NCBI GenBank assembly: GCA_900548265.1
Contig: URKG01000007.1
Coordinates: 1-64,000, forward strand
Direction of reading: 5' to 3'
Length of the DNA stretch: 64,000 bases
Source of the DNA: an uncultured Collinsella sp.
GTDB lineage: Bacteria > Actinomycetota > Coriobacteriia > Coriobacteriales > Coriobacteriaceae
This document shows positions 24,090 through 34,719 of the stretch, one piece after another. The translations under genes and the position numbers were made by a program. The notes under the pieces are model-generated. The model made no database searches and was not told the DNA's origin. It was given only the letters and a program-made list of their open reading frames with translations. The number at the start of each line of letters is the position of its first letter. Within the stretch, counting starts at the first letter, position 1.

Positions 24090-25601
24090 ATGGCTACGTT
24101 CTTTCCCGGTGAGTCCCACACGTTTTCGGAGTATCTGCTGGTTCCTGGTTACTCGTCCTCGCAGTGCATCCCCAACAACGTCTCTCTTAAGACGCCGCTG
24201 ACCCGCTTTAAGCGCGGTGAGAAGCCGGCAATCACCCTGAACATCCCCATGGTTTCCGCTATCATGCAGTCCGTCTCGGGCGTCGATATGGGTGTCGCGC
24301 TCGCTACCGAGGGTGGCCTGTCCTTCATTTACGGTTCCCAGAGCGCCGAGTCCGAGGCCGCTATGGTCAAGGCCGTCAAGGATCACAAGGCTGGCTTCGT
24401 TCAGTCCGATTCCACGCTGACCCCCGACATGACCATGGAGCAGGTCATCGAGCTCAAGGAGAAGACCGGTCACTCCACCATGCCGGTCACCGACGACGGC
24501 ACTCCCAAGGGTAAGCTCCTGGGCATCGTCACCAGCCGTGACTATCGCCCCAGCCGCGATGACCACCAGACGAAGGTCTCCGAGTTCATGACCCCGCGTG
24601 AGCAGCTCATCGTGGGCGACAAGAACATCAGCCTCAAGGTTGCCAACGACGTCATCTGGGACAACAAGCTCAACGCCCTTCCCATCGTCGACGACAATGA
24701 TCACCTGATGGGCATCGTCTTCCGCAAGGACTACGACAGCCACAAGACCAACCCCAACGAGTTGCTCGACGGCGATAAGCGCTACATGGTTGGCGCCGGC
24801 ATCAACACCCGCGACTATGCCGAGCGCGTGCCGCTGCTCATCGAGGCCGGCGCCGATGTCCTGTGCATCGACTCTTCCGAGGGCTTCAGCGAGTGGCAGA
24901 AGCGCACCATCGAGTGGATTCGTGCCAACTACGGCGAGGACGTCAAGGTCGGTGCCGGTAACGTCGTCGACGCCGAGGGCTTCCGCTTCCTGGCCGACTG
25001 CGGTGCTGACTTCATCAAGGTCGGTATCGGCGGCGGTTCCATCTGCATTACCCGCGAGACCAAGGGCATCGGCCGTGGCCAGGCCACCGCGCTGATCGAC
25101 GTCTGCCGTGCTCGCGACGAGTACTATGAGGAGACCGGCGTCTACGTGCCCGTGTGCTCCGACGGCGGTATCGTCTACGACTACCACATGACGCTCGCCC
25201 TTGCCATGGGCGCCGACTTTATGATGCTGGGCCGCTACTTCGCCCGCTTCGACGAGAGCCCGACCGAGCGCGTTAACGTCAACGGCCAGTACATGAAGGA
25301 GTACTGGGGCGAGGGTTCTGCGCGTGCCCGCAACTGGCAGCGCTACGACCTGGGCGGCGCCGCGAAGCTCAGCTTCGTCGAGGGCGTCGATTCCTACGTT
25401 CCCTACGCCGGTTCCCTCAAGGACGGCGTGGGCGGCACGCTCTACAAGGTCAAGTCCACGATGTGCAACTGCGGCGCCCTCTCGATCCCCGAGCTCCAGG
25501 AAAAGGCACGCCTGACCCTGGTGAGCTCCACCTCCATCGTCGAAGGCGGCGCCCACGATGTTGTGGTCAAGGATTCGCAGCAGTCCGTATCTTATCGATA
25601 A
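24090..25601 (+). CDS. guaB: IMP dehydrogenase
   Basis: 503 residues, converting IMP to XMP with NAD as the first step of GTP synthesis. The barrel starts with a substrate segment ([13 protein letters not shown]). Two CBS domains occupy about 100-225 ([27 protein letters not shown]). The catalytic loop [18 protein letters not shown] contains the nucleophile Cys319. A C-terminal flap and [11 protein letters not shown] follow. AAAGGAG lies before ATG. No purine riboswitch was recognised in the leader; a small hairpin region (GGGCGCCC) lies near 24025. Confidence 0.95.
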   Translation: MATFFPGESHTFSEYLLVPGYSSSQCIPNNVSLKTPLTRFKRGEKPAITLNIPMVSAIMQSVSGVDMGVALATEGGLSFIYGSQSAESEAAMVKAVKDHKAGFVQSDSTLTPDMTMEQVIELKEKTGHSTMPVTDDGTPKGKLLGIVTSRDYRPSRDDHQTKVSEFMTPREQLIVGDKNISLKVANDVIWDNKLNALPIVDDNDHLMGIVFRKDYDSHKTNPNELLDGDKRYMVGAGINTRDYAERVPLLIEAGADVLCIDSSEGFSEWQKRTIEWIRANYGEDVKVGAGNVVDAEGFRFLADCGADFIKVGIGGGSICITRETKGIGRGQATALIDVCRARDEYYEETGVYVPVCSDGGIVYDYHMTLALAMGADFMMLGRYFARFDESPTERVNVNGQYMKEYWGEGSARARNWQRYDLGGAAKLSFVEGVDSYVPYAGSLKDGVGGTLYKVKSTMCNCGALSIPELQEKARLTLVSSTSIVEGGAHDVVVKDSQQSVSYR

Positions 25602-25649
25602 GGTAAGAGCCTCACATAAAGGTTGAGTTTCAACCACGTTATTAAGATA

Positions 25650-25688
25650 AAGCGAGATGCCCGCAAGTCGCAGGCATCTCGCTTGTCG
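25650..25688 (+). terminator. Terminator-like hairpin after guaB
   Basis: Arms AAGCGAGATGCC (25650-25661) and GGCATCTCGCTT (25673-25684), 12 bp, with a weak T-tail. It separates guaB from leuS. Confidence 0.7.
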
Positions 25689-25719
25689 TATTTGCTATCA
25701 TCATGCGAGTTAACGATGT

Positions 25720-25837
25720 GGCGGGGCGTTCTTACCTTTGCTCGCTGCAAGTTCCGCACGAGCCGAAGAGCACTTAATGTGCTCTTCGTGCGAGCAGGAC
25801 TGTCCGCAGCAGCGAGTAAAGGTAAGAACGCCCCGCC
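25720..25837. repeat. Large nested inverted repeat before leuS
   Basis: Outer arms of 29 bases (25720-25748 and 25809-25837, from GGCGGGGCGTTCTTACC) pair in 28 of 29 positions. An inner perfect stem GAAGAGCAC-TTAAT-GTGCTCTTC occupies 25765-25787. The element ends 26 bases before the leuS start, so it would be in the leuS 5' leader if the promoter is upstream. Confidence 0.85.
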
Positions 25838-25863
25838 CCAACCGAGATAACAAAGGAGCTGAT

Positions 25864-28440
25864 ATGTGCGATTGCACAGATCATAAGGACGAGATCCCTG
25901 CTTACGACGCGCAGGCCATTGAGTCCAAGTGGATGAAGGCCTGGGAGGACTCCAACCTCTTTGCCGTCGACACCGACGACAGTAAGCCCAAGAAGTACGT
26001 GCTCGAGATGTTCCCGTATCCGTCGGGCGACCTGCACATGGGTCACGCGCGCAACTACACCATCGGCGATGCCATGGCCCGTCAGGCCCGCATGCGCGGC
26101 TACGACGTGCTGCACCCCATCGGCTTCGATGCCTTTGGCCTGCCCGCCGAGAACGCCGCCATCAAGCACAACACGCAGGCTGCCGCCTGGACGTATAAGA
26201 ACATGGATCAGGCGCTTTCCACGATGAAGCGCATGGGCTTCTCCTACGATCTGGATCGCATGGTCAAGACCTGCAGCCCCGATTATTACCGCTGGGGCCA
26301 GTGGATCTTTGAGAAGATGTGGGAAAAGGGCCTGGTCTACCGCAAGAAGAACCCGGTCAATTGGTGCCCCACCTGTAAGACCGTTCTGGCCAACGAACAG
26401 GTCACCGAGGGTAAGTGCTGGCGCTGCGGCACCGAGCCCGAGAAGCGCGACCTGGAGCAGTGGTACTTCAAGATCACCGAGTACTCCCAGGAGCTGCTCG
26501 ACGACCTGGAGAAGCTCCCCGGCTGGCCCGAGCGCGTCAAGCAGATGCAGGCCAACTGGATCGGCCGTTCCGAGGGCGCCGAGGTCGACTTTACCCTGTG
26601 CGACAAGGATGGCGAGCCCATCGAGGGCGACGAGGGTAAGATCACCGTCTTCACCACACGAGCCGACACCCTCTTCGGTGTCTCCTTCTTTGTCCTGGCT
26701 CCCGAGTACGCCCGTCTGCATGAGCTCGTTGAGGGCACGGAGTACGAAGAGGCCGTCACCAAGATCGTCGAGGACTCCAAGCATATCTCTGCCGTCGAGC
26801 GTGCCCAGGGCACCCTCGAGAAGCACGGTGCCTTTACCGGCCGCTACGTGGTGAATCCCGTCAACGGCGAGAAGGTCCCCGTGTGGGTTGCCGACTATGT
26901 CGTTGCCGACTACGGCACCGGCGCCGTCATGGCCGTTCCCTGCGGCGACCAGCGCGACTTTGAGTTTGCCCGCAAGTACGACCTGCCGATCGTGCCGATC
27001 ATCCTGGACGATGACGACCGCGCTGCCGTCGAGGCTAGTGGCGAGACCATCGATACCTTCCATGCCGAGACCGTCGACTGGGATTGCGCCCACGCTGCCG
27101 AGGGCACGCTCGTCCAGTCCGGCAAGTACACCGGCATGCGCGGCGGTAAGCACTCCGAGGGCGAGGCTGCCATCGTGGCCGACCTCGAGGCCATGGGCTG
27201 CGGCCGCCGCAAGGTCGAGTTCCGTCTGCGCGACTGGCTCATCAGCCGCCAGCGCTACTGGGGCAACCCCATCCCGGCCATCCACTGCGAGCACTGCGGC
27301 ATCGTGCCCGTGCCCGATGACCAGCTGCCGGTGACGCTGCCCGAGAATCTGGACCTGGGTGCCGGCGAGACCCTCGCCGAGTGCAAGGAGTTCTACGAGA
27401 CCACCTGCCCGGTCTGCGGTCGCCCGGCCAAGCGTGAGACCGATACCATGGACACCTTCACCTGCTCCAGCTGGTATTACCTGCGCTATACCGACCCGCA
27501 CAACACCGAGCTGCCCTTCTCCCGCGAGGCGGCCGACCGTTGGATGCCCGTCGATAACTACATCGGCGGCATCGAGCATGCCATTTTGCACCTGCTCTAC
27601 AGCCGCTTCTTTACCAAGGCACTGCGCGACCTGGGCCTGCTGAGTGTTGACGAGCCCTTCACTAACCTGCTGTGCCAGGGCATGGTCAAGGACGAGAACG
27701 GCGACACCATGTCCAAGTCCAAGGGCAATGTGGTACCCCCGAGCTCGGTTATCGAGCCCTACGGCGCCGACACCATGCGTCTGGCGATCCTGTTTATCGC
27801 CCCGCCCGAGAAGGACTTCGACTGGGATCCCAAGGCCGTCGAGGGCGCCAACCGCTTTATCAAGCGCGCCTGGCGTATCGTGTGGCAGCTCGTCCAGTCG
27901 GGTGACGCCAACGTGGCCTTCGACAAGTCCGTGCTCGACGAGACCGCGATGAAGCTCTACCGCGAGCGTCACCGCACCATTGCCAAGTGCACCGAGGACT
28001 TCGATCGCGGCCAGTTCAACACCGCGATCTCGGCCGTCATGGAGCTCGTCAACGCGGCGAGCGCCTACCTCAACGCCACTGAGGGCGATTCCCGTGACAA
28101 GGCGCTGTGCTATGGCGTGGCCAAGGATATCGTGAGCGTCCTTGCCCCCATCTGCCCGTTCTGGGCCGATGAGCTGTGGCACGAGGCACTCGGCTGCGAG
28201 GGCAACGCCTACACCGCCGCCTGGCCCGAGTTCGACCTGGCCGAGTCCATCGAGGACACGGTGCAGATCGTCGTGCAGGTGCTCGGCAAGGTCCGTGGCC
28301 GCATCGACGTTGCCCGCGACGCCTCCAACGATGAGATGCAGGCTGCCGCCGAGGAAGCCGTTGCCAAGTGGCTTGAGGGCAAGACGGTCGTCAAGGCCAT
28401 CTGCGTGCCTGGCAAGCTGGTTAACCTGGTGGTCAAGTAA
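25864..28440 (+). CDS. leuS: Leucyl-tRNA synthetase
   Basis: 858 residues, class Ia synthetase charging tRNA-Leu. Signature 1 is HMGHARN (about 59-65). The editing domain inserts near 230-420. A zinc-binding segment [15 protein letters not shown] lies near 168-182. Signature 2 is TMSKSKGN near 616-623. ATG 25864 follows AAAGGAGCTGAT. Start candidates further upstream fall inside the nested repeat and are rejected. No T-box motif was seen in the leader. Confidence 0.95.
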   Translation: MCDCTDHKDEIPAYDAQAIESKWMKAWEDSNLFAVDTDDSKPKKYVLEMFPYPSGDLHMGHARNYTIGDAMARQARMRGYDVLHPIGFDAFGLPAENAAIKHNTQAAAWTYKNMDQALSTMKRMGFSYDLDRMVKTCSPDYYRWGQWIFEKMWEKGLVYRKKNPVNWCPTCKTVLANEQVTEGKCWRCGTEPEKRDLEQWYFKITEYSQELLDDLEKLPGWPERVKQMQANWIGRSEGAEVDFTLCDKDGEPIEGDEGKITVFTTRADTLFGVSFFVLAPEYARLHELVEGTEYEEAVTKIVEDSKHISAVERAQGTLEKHGAFTGRYVVNPVNGEKVPVWVADYVVADYGTGAVMAVPCGDQRDFEFARKYDLPIVPIILDDDDRAAVEASGETIDTFHAETVDWDCAHAAEGTLVQSGKYTGMRGGKHSEGEAAIVADLEAMGCGRRKVEFRLRDWLISRQRYWGNPIPAIHCEHCGIVPVPDDQLPVTLPENLDLGAGETLAECKEFYETTCPVCGRPAKRETDTMDTFTCSSWYYLRYTDPHNTELPFSREAADRWMPVDNYIGGIEHAILHLLYSRFFTKALRDLGLLSVDEPFTNLLCQGMVKDENGDTMSKSKGNVVPPSSVIEPYGADTMRLAILFIAPPEKDFDWDPKAVEGANRFIKRAWRIVWQLVQSGDANVAFDKSVLDETAMKLYRERHRTIAKCTEDFDRGQFNTAISAVMELVNAASAYLNATEGDSRDKALCYGVAKDIVSVLAPICPFWADELWHEALGCEGNAYTAAWPEFDLAESIEDTVQIVVQVLGKVRGRIDVARDASNDEMQAAAEEAVAKWLEGKTVVKAICVPGKLVNLVVK

Positions 28441-28469
28441 GCGCTGCGCGCATAGTTGACATAATAAGC

Positions 28470-28506
28470 GAGGGACGATTCCACAGGGAGTCGCCCCTCT
28501 TTTTGG
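28470..28506 (+). terminator. Rho-independent terminator after leuS
   Basis: Arms GAGGGACGATTCC and GGAGTCGCCCCTC with TTTTT. Confidence 0.8.
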
Positions 28507-28643
28507 TTATGGATACTTGCGACAACACCCAATTATCTATTTCTTGTGGAGAACCTGTGCTCACGCTGACCTGCGGGTTTGTGTTGTGGTTGCACGTTTG
28601 TGCAGGTATTGGTATAGTTTGCTTGCAAATGAAGTTGTAATTG

Positions 28644-28676
28644 AAAGAAGTGGGGTTTCGGCCCCGCTTCTTTTTT
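28644..28676 (+). terminator. Leader terminator/attenuator before rimP
   Basis: Stem GAAGTGGGG / CCCCGCTTC with a TTTCGG loop and a run of six T, only 20 bases before the rimP start. A strong intrinsic terminator inside the leader of the nusA operon suggests attenuation, possibly by NusA itself. Confidence 0.75.
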
Positions 28677-28696
28677 GTATGGATGGAGGTGCCGCA

Positions 28697-29191
28697 ATGG
28701 TCAAGACCAAGACCGAGCAGGCGATCATCGACGCGCTCGAGACCGTTGCTCCCCAGCACGATGTCGAAATCGTCGACGTTGAGCTCGTGGGTGCCACCAA
28801 GGCCCCCTGCGTGCGTGTGCGTATCGAGGGTGCCGAGGGTCAGAGCCTGTCGCTCAATGACGTCACGGCCAACACCAAATGGGTCGGCGATGTGATTGAG
28901 GAGCTCGACCCCATCTCTTCGAGCTATACGCTCGAGGTGTCGAGCCCGGGTATGGCGCGCCCGCTGCGTCGCCCGAGTGATTTTGCCCGCTTTGTGGGCG
29001 AGAATTGCGAGCTCACCTCCACCGCCACCGAGGGCCGTCGCAAGTACGCCGGCAAGATTGCCGCCGCCACCGAGACGAACGTGACCCTCGAGCTCGAGGA
29101 CGGCGAGTCCGTTACCCTCGATTTCTCTGATGTTAAAAAGTGCAAGTTGAAGCCCACCTATGACTTCAAGCCCGCGAAGGAAGGAAAGTAA
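28697..29191 (+). CDS. rimP: Ribosome maturation factor RimP
   Basis: 164 residues, needed for 30S subunit maturation. ATG 28697 follows GGAGGT. The N-terminal alpha/beta domain shows VEIVDVELVGA, and the conserved YTLEVSSPGMARPLRRPSDF lies near 77-96. A C-terminal Sm-like barrel follows (KYAGKI, NVTLELEDG). It heads the rimP-nusA-infB-rbfA operon and is one base from nusA. Confidence 0.93.
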   Translation: MVKTKTEQAIIDALETVAPQHDVEIVDVELVGATKAPCVRVRIEGAEGQSLSLNDVTANTKWVGDVIEELDPISSSYTLEVSSPGMARPLRRPSDFARFVGENCELTSTATEGRRKYAGKIAAATETNVTLELEDGESVTLDFSDVKKCKLKPTYDFKPAKEGK

Positions 29192-29192
29192 G

Positions 29193-30440
29193 ATGGCAGC
29201 ATCCGACATGATGTCCGCCCTGATGGAGCTTTGCCAGGAGAAGCACATCGACCAGCTCTACCTGATCGACCGCCTGGAGCAGTCGCTCGCCAAGAGCTAT
29301 GCCGAGATCCTGCATCTTGAGTGGGGCGCCAAGGTGACCATCGACCGCACCACCGGCAAGATCTACGTCTACCGTCTGGAGCCGATCGACGATTCCATGG
29401 ACGAGGAGGGCAATTTCACCGAGTTCGAGGAGATCGACGTCACTCCCAAGAACACGAGCCGCATCGCTGCCCAGCACGCCAAGGCCGAGATCAACGCCAT
29501 CGTGCGCAACTCCGCCCGCGAGCAGATCTACGAGGAGTTCTCCGGCCGCATCGGTGACCTCATCAGCGGTACCGTGCTGCAGTCCACTCCCGACTTCACG
29601 ATCGTCAAGATTCGCGAGGGCGTCGAGGCCGAGCTTCCACACTTCGACCAGCGCCGTTACGAGAACGAGCGCAACGAACGTCCGATGGGCGAGCGCTACC
29701 TGCACAACCAGCACATCAAGGCCGTGATCATCGACGTTCGCGACCCCAACTCCAACCTGCAGCCGGTCCGTGGCGAGCACAGCCGTCCGCCGATTGTCAT
29801 CTCCCGTACCCACCCCGAGCTCATGCGTCGTCTGTTTGAGCAGGAGGTGCCCGAGATCTATGAGGGCACCGTCCAGATCAAGTCGATCGCCCGCGAGCCC
29901 GGCCAGCGCTCCAAGGTCGCCGTCCACTCGCTCGACGATCGCCTGGATCCGGTTGGCGCCTGCGTCGGTCCCAAGGGCAGCCGTGTTCGCGCCGTCGTGG
30001 GCGAGCTCCGTGGCGAGCGCGTCGACGTCATCCTGTGGGATGCCGATCCGGCCGTCTACGTCGCCAACGCCCTGTCGCCCGCCAAGGTCACCCGCGTTCT
30101 CATCGACGAGGAGAAGGCCTATGCTGGCGTCATCGTGCCCGACGACCAGCTGTCCCTCGCCATCGGCAAGGAGGGCCAGAACGCCCGCCTCGCCGCGCGC
30201 CTGACCGGCTGGCACATCGACATTAAGTCCGAGACCCTTGCCGCCGATATCCTCAAGAACGTTCCTGTTCACGAGGAGCCTGCCGCCGACCTGATCGGTG
30301 ACGAGGAGGACGAGGACGTCCGTCGCTGCGAGTTCGTGTCCGAGGACGGCATCCAGTGCCGCAACCAGGCCCGTCCCGGCTCCCGTTTCTGCGGTGTCCA
30401 CGACACCGACGCCTTCGATGATGCGGAGGACCTGATCTAG
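29193..30440 (+). CDS. nusA: Transcription factor NusA with a Cys/His-rich tail
   Basis: 415 residues. The RNA-polymerase-binding N-domain spans about 1-130, S1 about 135-200 and two KH domains about 205-345: [18 protein letters not shown] with the GxxG loop, and [20 protein letters not shown]. NusA modulates pausing, termination and antitermination. The final 45 residues add an acidic linker and CEF...[16 protein letters not shown], a C-x8-C-x9-C-x2-H type zinc-knuckle-like motif that typical NusA lacks. In many Gram-positive operons ylxR follows nusA; here infB follows directly, so ylxR is missing. ATG 29193 follows AAGGAAAG. Confidence 0.93.
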   Translation: MAASDMMSALMELCQEKHIDQLYLIDRLEQSLAKSYAEILHLEWGAKVTIDRTTGKIYVYRLEPIDDSMDEEGNFTEFEEIDVTPKNTSRIAAQHAKAEINAIVRNSAREQIYEEFSGRIGDLISGTVLQSTPDFTIVKIREGVEAELPHFDQRRYENERNERPMGERYLHNQHIKAVIIDVRDPNSNLQPVRGEHSRPPIVISRTHPELMRRLFEQEVPEIYEGTVQIKSIAREPGQRSKVAVHSLDDRLDPVGACVGPKGSRVRAVVGELRGERVDVILWDADPAVYVANALSPAKVTRVLIDEEKAYAGVIVPDDQLSLAIGKEGQNARLAARLTGWHIDIKSETLAADILKNVPVHEEPAADLIGDEEDEDVRRCEFVSEDGIQCRNQARPGSRFCGVHDTDAFDDAEDLI

Positions 30441-30531
30441 CGCGCGGTCGCGCCGGGCGGGTCCCAGCGCATACCCCACGCTCGTTCAGTCTCTAGGCAC
30501 CCAAGGTGCCAGAAAGGGTAGGTGAAGTCAT

Positions 30532-33246
30532 ATGGCAAAAGTCCGTGTGTCCACCCTGGCCAAAGAGTTCGGCATGACCTCCAAGGAACTGATGGGTCAT
30601 CTCGCCGAAATGAAGATTCCCGCTAAGTCCGCTTCCTCCGCCCTGGAGGACGCTTACGTCGCCATGGTCCGCAAGCAGCTCGCCTCGGTGATCGAGGCCC
30701 GCGCCCAGGAAGTCGAGGCCGCTAAGCTGGCCGAGGAGCAGGCCGCTGCCGCCGAGGAGGCAGCACGCGCTGCCGAGGCAGAGCGCGAGCGCATCGCCGC
30801 CGAGAAGGCACGCGAGGAGGAGCGCCGTCAGTTCGCAGCTGCCCAGGCTGCCGAGGAGGCCGCCCGCGCCGAGGCCGAGGCCAAGAAGAAGGCCGAGCAG
30901 GAGCGTCTTGCCCGCGAGAAGGAAGAGGCTGCCCGCGAGGCCCAGCGCCGCGCCGTTCCCGCTTCCGATTCCGGTTCGCGCTTCCGTTCTCTGCTCGACC
31001 AGATCGCCGCGCAGGAGACCGTGCTCAAGGAGAAGAAGGACGCCGAGGAGAAGGCCAAGGCCGAGCGCGCTGCCGAGCGCGGCAACCGTCGTGGCGGCAA
31101 CAACGACCGTCGCGGTGGCCGTCGTAACGATCGCAACGCCTCCGACAACAACTCCGAGCGCAATGCCTCCGAGAACCGTCCCCACAGCCATCGCACCAAT
31201 GCCAGCAACAACGTCGCTGCCGGCATGGACTTCCCCAACCCCGACAAGCAGGGCAAGGGCAAGAAGCGCAAGGGCGGTCACAACAACGAAGAGGACCACT
31301 ACAGCCGCATGGCTCGCGAGGCCGAGGAGTATAGCCGCGAGAAGGTGCTCGAGGAGGCTCGTGCCGCCGTCGAGGAGGCCTCTCGCGAGTCCACCGGTCG
31401 CCGCAAAAAGCGCAAGGAGAAGCGCGAGCGCGAGGCTGCAAAGGCTCAGGAAGAGCGCAAGATTGAGGAGGCGCTGGCCCAGGGCGTGAACCCCGAGGAG
31501 CTCGACGCCATCAAGGTCTCCCAGGGCGTTACCGTCCAGGAGCTCGCCGAGGCGCTCGACGTTCCTGCCAACGACATCATCAAGCGCCTGTTCCTGCTGG
31601 GCACGCCGCTTACCATGACGCAGTCCATGTCCGACGACCTCGTCGAGCTCGTTGCCGACGACCTGGGCCGTCAGATCAAGATCATCACCCCCGAGGAGGA
31701 GAACACCTTCTCGTTCTACGACGATCCCGCCGACCTTAAGCCGCGCGCCCCGGTCGTCACCGTCATGGGTCACGTCGACCACGGCAAGACGAGCCTTCTC
31801 GACGCCATCCGTCACACCGGCGTCGCTGCCGGCGAGGCGGGCGGCATTACGCAGGCCATCGGCGCTTCGCAGGTCATGATCAACGACCGCAAAATCACCT
31901 TCATTGATACCCCGGGTCACGCCACCTTTACGGCCATGCGTGCCCGCGGCGCCAAGGTGACCGATATCGTCATCCTGATCGTGGCTGCCGACGACGGCGT
32001 CATGCCCCAGACCATCGAGTCGATCAACCACGCCAAGGCCGCCGGTGTTCCCATCGTCGTCGCCGTCAACAAGATCGATAAGCCGGGTGCCAACCCCGAC
32101 CGTGTGCGCCAGGAGCTCACCGAGTACGGCATCATCCCCGAGGAGTGGGGCGGACAGAACATGTTCGTCAACATCTCGGCCAAGCAGAAGATCGGTATCG
32201 ACGACCTGCTCGAGACCGTGCTGCTCCAGGCCGACGTGCTCGAGCTCAAGGCCAACCCTGACACCTTCGCTTCGGGCAACGTCCTCGAGGCTAAGCTCGA
32301 CAAGGGCCGCGGCTCGGTTGCCACCGTGCTCGTGACCCGCGGTACCCTGCACGTGGGCGACACGCTGGTCGCCGGCCTCACTTATGGCCGCGTCCGTGCC
32401 ATGCTCGACCCCAAGGGCAACGCCGTCACCGAGGCTGGTCCCTCCGACGCCGTCGAGATCTTGGGCCTGCAGTCCGTCCCCAACGCCGGCGACGAGTTCC
32501 GCGTATTCGAGGACGAGCGCGAGGCGCGTGCGCTGGCCGACGAGCGTTCGCTCAAGGCCCGTATCGAGGAGCAGAGCCGCGTGAAGCACGTGACGCTCGA
32601 GAACCTCTTCGAGACCATCGCCGACGCCGAGGTCAAGGAGCTCAACCTGATCATCAAGGCCGACGTCCAGGGCTCCATCGAGGCCCTTCAGGACTCCCTC
32701 GACAAGATGGATCAGTCCGAGGTACGCATCAACACGATCCACTCCGCGGTCGGCGCCATCAACGAGACCGACGTCGTCCTGGCCGACGCCTCCAACGCCA
32801 TCATCATCGGCTTTGGCGTGCGTCCCGACGGTAAGGCCCGCTCCGCTGCCGAGCGCGAGGGCGTCGAGATCCGTTGCTACGACGTCATCTACAAGTGTCT
32901 CGAGGATCTCGATGCTGCCCGTATCGGCATGCTCAAGCCCACCGAGGTCGAGGTCTCCACGGGTACTGCGACCGTCCTGGACACCTTCAAGGTGCCCAAA
33001 GTCGGTATCGCCGCCGGTGTCCGCGTCGAAGAGGGCGAGATCGCCGCGACCGATTCCGTGCGCCTGGTGCGCGACGGCATCGTGGTCTTCAACGGCAAGA
33101 TCGCCTCGATGCGCCACTACAAGGACGAGGCCAAGAGCCTCAAGAGCGGTTCCGAGGGCGGCATTGGCCTGGAGAACTTCCAGGACATCAAGCCTGGCGA
33201 CACCATTGAGGGCTACCGCATCGACCAGGTTGCCCGTACCGAGTAG
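30532..33246 (+). CDS. infB: Translation initiation factor IF-2
   Basis: 904 residues. An N-terminal IF2_N motif is followed by a long Ala/Glu/Arg-rich charged region (about 50-300) and a second IF2_N motif ([20 protein letters not shown] near 336-355). The GTPase domain begins near 408 with GHVDHGKTS (P-loop), then [15 protein letters not shown] and NKIDKPGAN. Domains II-IV complete the fMet-tRNA-binding part. It positions initiator tRNA on the 30S subunit. AGGTGAAG precedes ATG. Confidence 0.96.
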   Translation: MAKVRVSTLAKEFGMTSKELMGHLAEMKIPAKSASSALEDAYVAMVRKQLASVIEARAQEVEAAKLAEEQAAAAEEAARAAEAERERIAAEKAREEERRQFAAAQAAEEAARAEAEAKKKAEQERLAREKEEAAREAQRRAVPASDSGSRFRSLLDQIAAQETVLKEKKDAEEKAKAERAAERGNRRGGNNDRRGGRRNDRNASDNNSERNASENRPHSHRTNASNNVAAGMDFPNPDKQGKGKKRKGGHNNEEDHYSRMAREAEEYSREKVLEEARAAVEEASRESTGRRKKRKEKREREAAKAQEERKIEEALAQGVNPEELDAIKVSQGVTVQELAEALDVPANDIIKRLFLLGTPLTMTQSMSDDLVELVADDLGRQIKIITPEEENTFSFYDDPADLKPRAPVVTVMGHVDHGKTSLLDAIRHTGVAAGEAGGITQAIGASQVMINDRKITFIDTPGHATFTAMRARGAKVTDIVILIVAADDGVMPQTIESINHAKAAGVPIVVAVNKIDKPGANPDRVRQELTEYGIIPEEWGGQNMFVNISAKQKIGIDDLLETVLLQADVLELKANPDTFASGNVLEAKLDKGRGSVATVLVTRGTLHVGDTLVAGLTYGRVRAMLDPKGNAVTEAGPSDAVEILGLQSVPNAGDEFRVFEDEREARALADERSLKARIEEQSRVKHVTLENLFETIADAEVKELNLIIKADVQGSIEALQDSLDKMDQSEVRINTIHSAVGAINETDVVLADASNAIIIGFGVRPDGKARSAAEREGVEIRCYDVIYKCLEDLDAARIGMLKPTEVEVSTGTATVLDTFKVPKVGIAAGVRVEEGEIAATDSVRLVRDGIVVFNGKIASMRHYKDEAKSLKSGSEGGIGLENFQDIKPGDTIEGYRIDQVARTE

Positions 33247-33257
33247 GGGGTAGCGCT

Positions 33258-33668
33258 ATGAAGCAAACGCAGGCAACCCGCCGTCTGGGCGAGCAGCTTC
33301 GCGAGAAGCTCGGTTATATCCTGCTCTTTGAGGTTTCCGATCCGCGTCTCGACCTGGTCACCCTGACCGCGGTCGAGGTCGCGGTGGACCGTTCGTTCGC
33401 GCGCGTGTACGTGTCGTGCGACGCGAGCCGTTACGACGAGGTCATGGAGGCCCTCGCCAGCGCCAAGGGCCGCATTCGTAGCCTGTTGGCCCGCTCGCTC
33501 GATTGGCGCGTCACGCCCGAGCTCGATTTTCGCATCGATCGCTCGACTGATGAGGCCGAGCGCATTACGCGTGCGCTGGAAAACGTTCCCGCCACGCTTG
33601 CGATCGAAAAGGACGAGGACGGCTATCCCATAGCGGATGCCGCCCAGGAGGCAGCTTTAGATGAGTAA
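33258..33668 (+). CDS. rbfA: Ribosome-binding factor A
   Basis: 136 residues with the KH-like RbfA fold: LREKLGYILLFEVSDPRLDL, VTLTAVEVAVDRSFARVYVS, and RSLLARSLDWRVTPELDFRID. It binds 16S rRNA helix 1 late in 30S maturation. It sits 11 bases after infB and overlaps the next gene by 8 bases. Confidence 0.94.
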   Translation: MKQTQATRRLGEQLREKLGYILLFEVSDPRLDLVTLTAVEVAVDRSFARVYVSCDASRYDEVMEALASAKGRIRSLLARSLDWRVTPELDFRIDRSTDEAERITRALENVPATLAIEKDEDGYPIADAAQEAALDE

Positions 33669-34704
33669 TTCCGCCGACCTCGCATCGTGCGAGTCTGCAG
33701 ATATTCAGCGACGCATCCTCGAGCTCATCGAGGGTGCGTCCTCCATTGCGATTTCGGGACATACGTCTCCCGATGGTGACGCCCTGGGCTCCGTGCTGGG
33801 TCTGGGCCTCTCGCTTATGAAGTTTTTCCCCAACAAGGACATTGCCCTGCTGCTGGCAGACGATGACCCGGTTCCGCGTATTTACCGCTTTATGGAGGGC
33901 GCCGACCGTCTCGTGCCGGCATCTGCGTATACCGGCAATCCGGACCTGTTCATCTCGGTGGACGTGCCGGTCGTCGAGCGTCTGAACAACTCCGCCGAGG
34001 TGCTCCGCCGCTCGTCGCATGTCGTGTGTTTCGATCACCATCCGGCGCGCGAGGAATTTGCCGAGCTGAGCCTGAGGTGCGTCGGCGCCGCGGCATGCGC
34101 CATGATCATCGACCGCTTTTTGGACAATTGCGGCATTGTGGCTCGCGATGGTGTCGCGACCTGCCTGCTGTGCGGCCTGGTGACCGATACCGGTCGTTTT
34201 CAGTACCAAAACGCCGATGCCACTGCGTTCCATGCCGCCTCGCGCCTGGTCGCGCACGGTGCCGACCCCGCGCGCGTTGCGCTCGAGGTCTACCAGAGCA
34301 TGCGCGTAGAGTTCTTGCATCTCAAGTCCATCGTTATGGCCCGCATCAAGACAGTGGCGCACGGTCGCGTGGCGTATAGTTATGCGTATCAGAGCGACCT
34401 CGAGGCCTGCGGCGTCACTTCGGACGAGTGCGATGGCCTGGTTGATGTGGTGCGTTCGGTGATGGGCGTGGAGGTCTGCCTGTTCCTAAAGGGCATCGAC
34501 GGCGATACCAAGGTGCGCGGCAACCTGCGCTCCAAGGGTGACCTCGATGTGTCCGAGATCGCTGCCAACTTTGGCGGTGGCGGGCATCATGCCGCCGCCG
34601 GCTTTTCCAACAACGGAACGATTCGCGAGACGCTCGCCGTGGCACTTCCCATGCTGGCCGAGCTGGTAGGGGAGGATCCCGCTTCGGTGACCGTCGAGCT
34701 CTAA
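33661..34704 (+). CDS. nrnA: DHH-family phosphoesterase, NrnA-like
   Basis: 347 residues. The DHH domain has SGHTSPDGDALGSVLGLGLS (33-52), DVPVVERLNNS and CFDHHPAR near 122-129; the DHHA1 domain ends with GGGGHHAAAGF (about 303-313). Relatives degrade nanoRNA (2-5 nt) or pAp and some hydrolyse c-di-AMP products. Overlap with rbfA and position before truB match the usual actinobacterial and Firmicutes order. Confidence 0.9.
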   Translation: MSNSADLASCESADIQRRILELIEGASSIAISGHTSPDGDALGSVLGLGLSLMKFFPNKDIALLLADDDPVPRIYRFMEGADRLVPASAYTGNPDLFISVDVPVVERLNNSAEVLRRSSHVVCFDHHPAREEFAELSLRCVGAAACAMIIDRFLDNCGIVARDGVATCLLCGLVTDTGRFQYQNADATAFHAASRLVAHGADPARVALEVYQSMRVEFLHLKSIVMARIKTVAHGRVAYSYAYQSDLEACGVTSDECDGLVDVVRSVMGVEVCLFLKGIDGDTKVRGNLRSKGDLDVSEIAANFGGGGHHAAAGFSNNGTIRETLAVALPMLAELVGEDPASVTVEL

Positions 34705-34719
34705 CATTTTGGATGGTAC

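Noticed and set aside
25602..25863. T-box leader for leuS
   Set aside because: No T-box antiterminator sequence or specifier loop; the region is a terminator and a nested inverted repeat.
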